From: Clostridiales bacterium
GTDB lineage: Bacteria > Bacillota_A > Clostridia > Oscillospirales > Acutalibacteraceae
Direction of reading: 5' to 3'
Assembly: GCA_009774735.1 (NCBI GenBank)
Contig: VSOH01000032.1
Span: forward strand, 1-12,080
Length of the DNA stretch: 12,080 nucleotides
How positions within the stretch are numbered: the stretch's first letter is position 1; the number at the start of each line of letters is the position of its first letter. Position numbers and translations under genes: made by a program. This document shows positions 6,904 to 12,080 of the stretch, piece by piece. The notes below the pieces were generated by a model that searched no databases, was not told where the DNA came from, and saw only the letters and a program-made list of their open reading frames with translations.

Positions 6904-9900
6904 TTAGAAATTGTTTGTGCCATCGATAATATTTGAATAGATATAAGATGTGTTACCCTCGGCATCCTTAATAACAGCATAAGCTGAATACTTGAATGAA
7001 ACTGATGCTGCAGGATTCTTAATGTCTACTACAAACTGGTCACCGACTGTTGTGTTTGATGACTTCATACGAACAACATTCTTCATATCAACATCCTCAA
7101 CAGTCATAGAAGAAACATCTGCATTTCTTGTGAACAAGAAACCGTGCTCAACTACTGTGTAGCCAGCAGGAGCTGCAGTAAAGCCGATTAATGTGAACTT
7201 CTCAACATTGCTCTCTGAATACTTAGGAACAGGAACATTGTGCGCAGCTACGAAAGGCTTAGCCTCTGAGTATACATAACCATCATAGATATTTCCTGAA
7301 ACCTTTTCAATTACACTACCATCAGGAGTAATCATTGTATTCATCTTAGCATATTCAGAATCTACTTCCTGAAGCTTATTGTAATCATCAAGTGTGAGTG
7401 CAACAAGAGCACCATAATAATCATCTGTATCATTCATTGACTGATAAACATTAAATGAATATGAAGAACCATAATGAATTATAGTATATTCATTATTATA
7501 TCCCATATCCTGCTTACCAAATGCCCAAGCATAAGCATTTTCAGCTTCAAATGTTACAACTTCATCATAACGAAGATTACTTCTGGTTTCACTATAGTTT
7601 CCTGAATCAAAGTTATCAATACCAATAGCAAAATTGATTTCAAATGTATTCTCTTCCTTCGCAGCATAAACTGCCTCAACTGTTGTGTTAGCAGTTAAAG
7701 TGATTACATCACCTACATTGTAGGCTACACCATCAACAACATAATTTACAAAATTGTAATATGGTCTTGCAGGTGCTTTTGGCAATGTATACTCACCATC
7801 TGAAACCTCAGCAAGAAGAACTTTATCGGAGTTAGCATCCTTAATTGTTACAAGGTAATTTGAATCAGGAGCATCAGCCGGTGTTGAAGTAACATAAGCA
7901 TCACCGCGAACTATAAATCCGATAGCTTTAGCAGTAAACATATACTTATCAACTGACTCTGAAGTATTTGCCTTATAATGATAGTTCCAAGCAGCCCAGC
8001 CTTCACCATCAAGAGTATCAGTATCGTGATCTTCAACATTATTGTAAAGAACACCATCACTATTGATAACTACAGCCTCACCGTATACACCGGTACCAAT
8101 CTTAACACCGTTGAGATAAATGTCATAGGTAATTGGTGTCATTTCATTAACAGCATCCGCAATTGCCTTATCAAGATCAGCCTGTGTTTCAAACACAAGA
8201 CCAACTACATCCTTACCACAGATAGAAACGACTTCTTCATTATCAAGTGTTACAGAGCTGTCATACATATCAGGGTCTGTCTTCTGTGCAAGAGCAATTT
8301 GCTCCTTGACAGCATCAGCAACAGACTTATCATAGTCAACCGCCTTAAGTGCAGCAAGCTGTGCTTCAAGAACAGCAGTTTCGGCATCAATGTCTGCCTG
8401 CTTATCAGCCATAACATCAGCCTGAGCAGCTTCATCGAAGTAGACAAGCTTAGCAAGCTCTGCTGCTGCAGCCTTGAGGGATGATGCTGTAAACTTATTG
8501 TCAACAAGTGCATTTAATAATGCATTCTTTGCGGTGTTGAAAGCTGTGAAGTCAGCAACATTGAGTACAGCCTCATACTGAGCCACATATGTGATGTCAC
8601 TTGTAATAGGTGCATCTATATCAAATGCAGGTGACCAGCCGATTGGCTGCATTGTGTAATTACCATCTACATAATCAACAAGATTGATTTTATTAAAGTT
8701 ATTGAGGTATACAGGCTTTGAAGAAACAGCATCACCATGTGTAGGTGTGATTGTAACTGTCTTTTCAGTACCATCAACAGTCATATACTTAAACTGTACT
8801 GTGTAGGTCTTAAGCTTAAGACCATTATATGCACTCCAAAGATTTGTATATCTGCTCTCACAGATTTCAGTAATTCTGTCAGCAGTCAAATTAGAATAGT
8901 CAATATCTGAACCTGCTTCTTTAAGTGCAGTAGAGAAACGACTGTAGCTGTCCTCTGTATATTTCGCCGGTTCGCTGATAAGGTTACACTCAGCAACAAG
9001 GTCAACTAATGTTGAAATATCAACAACCTCAACTGTAGCGTGAATTTTTTCACCTGATGATTCAGATGTGAGCCACTGATAGTAGCTATAGTTCAGCCAG
9101 CCGTTCTGTGTGTTGAAAAGACCAACCATAGCAAAATTGGTATCGAGAGTATATGTTCTCTTTACAGGAGTTGTTGCAACACTGAGGGTAGGCTTGTCAA
9201 ACTGAGGACCATTGAGTACAAGATCACCGGATACATAAGCCCAAGCAGTTTCCTTTGAAGCTGGAGAAACTGTTACACAGCCCCAAGCAGGGTTCGTTGC
9301 CGTACCATCTGTCTTAGTGAGCATTTCATCAAGAATGATGTTTTCAGCATCTGCTGCACTTACTTTTGTACCATCCGATGCTACAAAAGCCTGAGAAGCA
9401 ACATTATTGTGTGAACGACCTGAATATTTGATATTCTTGAATTCAAAATTGCCGTTTGTAAGACAACCGCTGTAATCAGATTTCTGCTGATCGTCTAATG
9501 CAATAGGTGTTGAACTATTGTTATTAGTCTGAACGATACGGTTGTGACCGCCCTGTCCGCCGTTAGGCATTTTAGGCATTGTAGGATTAATCGTAATACT
9601 GTCGAGACCGCTGTTTGAATTCGTACAGTCAGATGAAACACCTACTGTAGCACGGCCCCAAGGAACACTGATTGCGTCACGTGTTGTTCTGATGATTACT
9701 GCAGAGTTTGTATATGAAAACTGACCCTGGAAATTATAAGTATCCTTAGTTGTAAGAGGAGTCATTTCGGTTCTTCCGCCAACCCTTGCAACTGTACCAT
9801 CAGGAATCTTTGTGAAGGTATATTCAAGATCATTATAGGCTGAAACAACAACTTCAATAACATATCTGTGATTTTCCATCTGGGTAGGATAATCAGTAAG

Positions 9901-11772
9901 CTCAACATCATTAATTGTTGACAGATAAATCTTAGCCTGTTCAACTGCCAATGCTAAATCAGCATAGTTATTGTAATCTGTCGGATCCTCAATTGTGTCA
10001 AGCAATTCAATTGCACTGTTAAGTGAAAATCTGCCATGTGAGGTCATTGTGAACTTGTCAGGTGAAAAACGAAGCGCCTTTACTGCTGTTTTTACATTTT
10101 CAAGTGCATTAGCATATATTTCCTGATTTTCAGGTGTATCACTTAAGGAATCTTTTGTATTAGGATAGTTATCAACGCTGCCCCAAACAGCAGTCTGTGC
10201 GGCAGCAGCAGCAGCATTTGCCTCTGCTCTGAGCTCAGGAACAAAGATTGATTCATATGAGAACAAAGCATCAATAACAGCTTCTAATTCTGTTGTATCA
10301 ATTTTTGAAACAGCAAACTCTAAGTTACAAGCAGCAAGTCTGTCTGCAGCAGCCTGTGCACCGGCAGGGTCATTATAGCCTGTTGTTGTAAGACCTGCCA
10401 TAACTGCCATTGCATCCTCATAAGCTGACTTTAATTCAGTCCAGCTTGCATCTGTTGAATCTTCAGGCTGAACACCCTTATTGTAGTCACCCATTTTAGC
10501 ATCCATCGCTTTGCGAAGATTATCATAAGCAGGGTCATTTGTTTTGGTTGTGTCAGCATTTTCCATAACAGAAATAAGTCTGCTGATTTCACTTGCACAG
10601 CCGGTGTAGTTATTAGAGGTTGTAAACCAATCAAGCGGATTGAAAGCAGTAGCATCATCCATAGCCTTGATATAGTAGCTTAAACCACCCTGAGTATAAT
10701 TTGAAACATCAATTGTCTTCATCTTGCTGCCGTTGGCTGCAACTGCATCAATAAGTGCCTTGAAGTTAACAACATGAATCTTCTGATTACCTTCAACAGT
10801 AGAAGTGATATCACCGCCAACCTGAATGAAACCGCCGCTTGAGCCGTAAGCTGCACTTACACTCGGAGTGATGTCACGGTAAAGCTCATTGTTTGCTAAA
10901 GTACCTGTAAACTTAATAAAATTTGAAGCGTTTCGAGGAGTTATAGTAGGAGAGCTCCATGACCATTTGTCGCAATCATAAACCCGATATACTTTAGCTC
11001 CGTTCTGTGTATCCGTGTAAGATATACTGTCGGTACCGTAATTCAAAGCCCATGCAACGTCAAAGTTACCGCCGTCAAAACCTTTCCAGTTATCGTCAAG
11101 GATGATACCATCAGTGTTGTTAAGCTCAATTGCTGTAACATATCTTGTCTTATTCTTTGCATTACCATCACCGGTTGCAGTAACACGGATAGTTGCCTGA
11201 GGAATATTTTTGCCGTCATAAAGCATAGTTACCTCAGGATAATAAATTATGGTTTTTACGTTCGGAGCATTGTCACCTTTACCATCAATACCATTTGCCG
11301 CACCACGCTCTGCACTGTAGTTGGTTTCAGACCAGAGAATGTTCTTGAGTGGCAAATCACTGCTGTCACCTGCCCACACCCTGCTGTAGTCGGTTCTATC
11401 CTTCTCATTAACAGCATTGATTGCAGCATCACCTGTGTATTCTTCAATACCTGCGATTGCTGTTTTCAAATTATCTGTTGCCTGCGTAAGAATAGAAACA
11501 GATGCACCGCCGTAGATGTAAGCATCAAGAGCTTCCTGACAGCCTACATATGCATTATATGCATCAGTAACCTTTTTGTAGGAAGCATTAGGTGTTTCGA
11601 GTTTTTCCTTGAAATTGCTCATCTGTTTCTTAGCAGCTTCGATATAAGCGTCTGTAATAACTGTGCCGGAATTATCCGCAAAAGCTGTAACAGCAGCCAT
11701 GGGAACAGATGTAACCATCATAAGAACTGCAAGGAAAACAGACAGAATTCTTTTAGAAAGCTTAGTTTTCAT
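6904..11772 (-). CDS. Giant secreted multi-module protein with FIVAR-like and beta-repeat domains
   Basis: This 1622-residue exported protein opens with a classical signal peptide (KTKLSKR, hydrophobic core 10-28, likely cleavage after TAFA at 32). Predicted modules are: helical FIVAR-like 38-115; beta-rich 130-335; helical with FIVAR-like stretches 336-480, then more helix to about 645; second beta-rich region 650-910; FIVAR-like 917-985; an InlB/Flg_new-type beta repeat 988-1068; Ala-rich coiled-coil-like helix 1071-1210; beta repeats 1213-1372, including a typical unit at 1306-1371; and a C-terminal beta region 1376-1622 with the EGYTVVEHG-like sequence AGYTVVEHGFLFTRN (1536-1550). No LPXTG, dockerin, SLH or choline-binding anchor and no catalytic motif was recognised. 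Adhesion, glycan binding or scaffolding is plausible but inferred. The ATG is preceded by GGGAGGAAT. It has its own promoter and a roughly 150-base leader, and the 51-residue peptide gene follows on the same transcript. Confidence 0.9.
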   Translation of the reverse strand: MKTKLSKRILSVFLAVLMMVTSVPMAAVTAFADNSGTVITDAYIEAAKKQMSNFKEKLETPNASYKKVTDAYNAYVGCQEALDAYIYGGASVSILTQATDNLKTAIAGIEEYTGDAAINAVNEKDRTDYSRVWAGDSSDLPLKNILWSETNYSAERGAANGIDGKGDNAPNVKTIIYYPEVTMLYDGKNIPQATIRVTATGDGNAKNKTRYVTAIELNNTDGIILDDNWKGFDGGNFDVAWALNYGTDSISYTDTQNGAKVYRVYDCDKWSWSSPTITPRNASNFIKFTGTLANNELYRDITPSVSAAYGSSGGFIQVGGDITSTVEGNQKIHVVNFKALIDAVAANGSKMKTIDVSNYTQGGLSYYIKAMDDATAFNPLDWFTTSNNYTGCASEISRLISVMENADTTKTNDPAYDNLRKAMDAKMGDYNKGVQPEDSTDASWTELKSAYEDAMAVMAGLTTTGYNDPAGAQAAADRLAACNLEFAVSKIDTTELEAVIDALFSYESIFVPELRAEANAAAAAAQTAVWGSVDNYPNTKDSLSDTPENQEIYANALENVKTAVKALRFSPDKFTMTSHGRFSLNSAIELLDTIEDPTDYNNYADLALAVEQAKIYLSTINDVELTDYPTQMENHRYVIEVVVSAYNDLEYTFTKIPDGTVARVGGRTEMTPLTTKDTYNFQGQFSYTNSAVIIRTTRDAISVPWGRATVGVSSDCTNSNSGLDSITINPTMPKMPNGGQGGHNRIVQTNNNSSTPIALDDQQKSDYSGCLTNGNFEFKNIKYSGRSHNNVASQAFVASDGTKVSAADAENIILDEMLTKTDGTATNPAWGCVTVSPASKETAWAYVSGDLVLNGPQFDKPTLSVATTPVKRTYTLDTNFAMVGLFNTQNGWLNYSYYQWLTSESSGEKIHATVEVVDISTLVDLVAECNLISEPAKYTEDSYSRFSTALKEAGSDIDYSNLTADRITEICESRYTNLWSAYNGLKLKTYTVQFKYMTVDGTEKTVTITPTHGDAVSSKPVYLNNFNKINLVDYVDGNYTMQPIGWSPAFDIDAPITSDITYVAQYEAVLNVADFTAFNTAKNALLNALVDNKFTASSLKAAAAELAKLVYFDEAAQADVMADKQADIDAETAVLEAQLAALKAVDYDKSVADAVKEQIALAQKTDPDMYDSSVTLDNEEVVSICGKDVVGLVFETQADLDKAIADAVNEMTPITYDIYLNGVKIGTGVYGEAVVINSDGVLYNNVEDHDTDTLDGEGWAAWNYHYKANTSESVDKYMFTAKAIGFIVRGDAYVTSTPADAPDSNYLVTIKDANSDKVLLAEVSDGEYTLPKAPARPYYNFVNYVVDGVAYNVGDVITLTANTTVEAVYAAKEENTFEINFAIGIDNFDSGNYSETRSNLRYDEVVTFEAENAYAWAFGKQDMGYNNEYTIIHYGSSYSFNVYQSMNDTDDYYGALVALTLDDYNKLQEVDSEYAKMNTMITPDGSVIEKVSGNIYDGYVYSEAKPFVAAHNVPVPKYSESNVEKFTLIGFTAAPAGYTVVEHGFLFTRNADVSSMTVEDVDMKNVVRMKSSNTTVGDQFVVDIKNPAASVSFKYSAYAVIKDAEGNTSYIYSNIIDGTNNF

Positions 11773-11787
11773 AAATATTAATTCCTC

Positions 11788-11800
11788 CCAAATTATTTGG
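11788..11800. repeat. Palindrome abutting the SD of the large gene
   Basis: CCAAATTATTTGG is a perfect 6+1+6 inverted repeat. On the minus strand its last two G residues are the first two of the SD GGGAGG (11784-11789). In RNA, a CCAA/UUGG helix with a 5-base loop would occlude the edge of the SD. As DNA it could be a protein site. Reading the transcript, its CCAAATAA part is also an exact complement of TTATTTGG further upstream in the leader (rc of 11868-11875). Confidence 0.4.
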
Positions 11801-11818
11801 TTTTAAATAATCCGACAG

Positions 11819-11908
11819 TCACAGATGCTTAATTTCCTGACCCAAACGCTGCATCAGACCAGACAGACCAAATAAAACCAGACAGATCAACAGGCATAAT
11901 AATCCCAT
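11819..11908 (-). other. Possible leader ORF, 29-residue hydrophobic peptide
   Basis: A 29-codon frame in the leader (ATG 11906-11908, TGA 11819-11821) encodes a strongly hydrophobic stretch, MGLLCLLICLVLFGLSGLM, followed by a polar tail RLGQEIKHL. This is compatible with a single membrane helix. The only SD candidate (AGGA) is just 3 bases from the ATG, which is short. A second frame, 11829-11897, overlaps it, starting MPVDLSGFIWSVW (22 codons, two Trp). At most one of them is likely to be translated, and neither may be. Confidence 0.2.
11858..11890. repeat. Pair of 14-bp direct repeats in the leader
   Basis: ACCAGACAGAYCAA occurs at 11858-11871 and 11877-11890, with one difference (C/T) and a 19-bp period. 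The repeats lie downstream of the predicted transcription start. They could bind a repressor, act in the RNA, or be a small duplication. Confidence 0.55.
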
Positions 11909-11931
11909 TAATCCTATTAATATACAATCGT

Positions 11932-11960
11932 ATTGTAACATATACTTTATGCAAAATCAA
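11932..11960 (-). promoter_or_regulatory. Extended -10 sigma-A promoter of the large secreted-protein gene
   Basis: On the minus strand TTGATT (11955-11960) and TACAAT (11932-11937) are 17 bases apart, and TG sits one base before the -10 box, making it an extended -10 element. A/T tracts directly upstream (about 11961-11990) could act as an UP element. Initiation would be near 11925. Confidence 0.72.
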
Positions 11961-12080
11961 CATATTTTTCAAAAAATTTTTTACAAAATGTTAACAAATT
12001 ACTTAATAGACAATTACACTGAATTCGAGCATTTTTGTATACATATTTATATATGATTTAATTTTTTACCTCTATAAATC
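11961..12080. other. AT-rich intergenic DNA upstream of the promoter, no gene seen
   Basis: These 120 bases contain no credible reading frame or RNA gene. They hold A/T tracts (for example AAAAAATTTTTT at 11971-11982) and a perfect 8-bp palindrome TGTTAACA at 11989-11996, about 30 bp upstream of the -35 box, which could be a regulator site. The neighbouring gene lies beyond the window. Confidence 0.5.

Larger units (their letters stand above)
11773..11925 (-). other. 5' leader (about 150 nt) of the large secreted-protein mRNA
   Basis: From the predicted transcription start near 11925 to the ATG at 11772 there are about 150 untranslated bases, much longer than the 25 or so of the aromatic operon. 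The segment holds two direct repeats, a palindrome next to the SD and two overlapping tiny reading frames. I could not match it to a known riboswitch class. Its start depends on the promoter prediction. Confidence 0.5.

Noticed and set aside
7978..8484. 168-codon open frame on the plus strand inside the large gene
   Set aside because: It lies fully antisense to a well-supported protein, has no convincing SD, and its translation is low-complexity Ile/Asn/Ser-rich as expected from reversed Asp/Ala/Asn codons.
11971..11982. AAAAAATTTTTT as a rho-independent terminator
   Set aside because: It is only an A/T palindrome without a GC stem; an UP-element or bent-DNA role is as likely.

Overview
The window looks like chromosome from a low-to-mid GC, Gram-positive gut or rumen clostridium, most likely a Ruminococcus-like member of the Oscillospiraceae. 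This is inferred from the AT-rich intergenic DNA, the strong Shine-Dalgarno (SD) sites, the signal peptide style of the giant exported protein, and the clostridial forms of the shikimate enzymes. All supported genes lie on the minus strand, so transcription runs from high to low coordinates. I saw no RNA genes, insertion sequences or CRISPR arrays.

Block 1 (about 12080 down to 6689) is a secreted-protein unit. A consensus-like promoter at 11932-11960 is followed by a predicted leader of about 150 nt that holds direct repeats, a palindrome touching the SD and two overlapping tiny reading frames. Next comes a 1622-residue signal-peptide protein made of alternating helical (FIVAR-like) and beta-rich modules with no recognisable wall anchor. 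Eighteen bases further on is an uncatalogued 51-residue acidic, glycine-rich peptide gene (6730-6885) with a very strong SD, closed by a clear intrinsic terminator at 6689-6717. This pair is the least explained and most interesting part of the window.

Block 2 (about 6623 down to 1) is an aromatic amino acid operon with its own sigma-A type promoter at 6595-6623. The order is tyrA, aroB, aroA, aroC, pheA, then a SNARE-associated/DedA-type membrane protein and the start of a galactokinase-like gene that runs off the left edge. Genes overlap or are separated by 20 bp or less, so the seven are probably one transcript. AroB makes 3-dehydroquinate, AroA and AroC perform the last two steps to chorismate, PheA (chorismate mutase fused to prephenate dehydratase and an ACT domain) leads to phenylpyruvate, and TyrA leads to the tyrosine branch. 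DAHP synthase, AroD, AroE and AroK are not in the window and must be encoded elsewhere.

The likely starts of tyrA, aroA and aroC are downstream of the longest possible reading frame, chosen by SD position and conserved N-termini.
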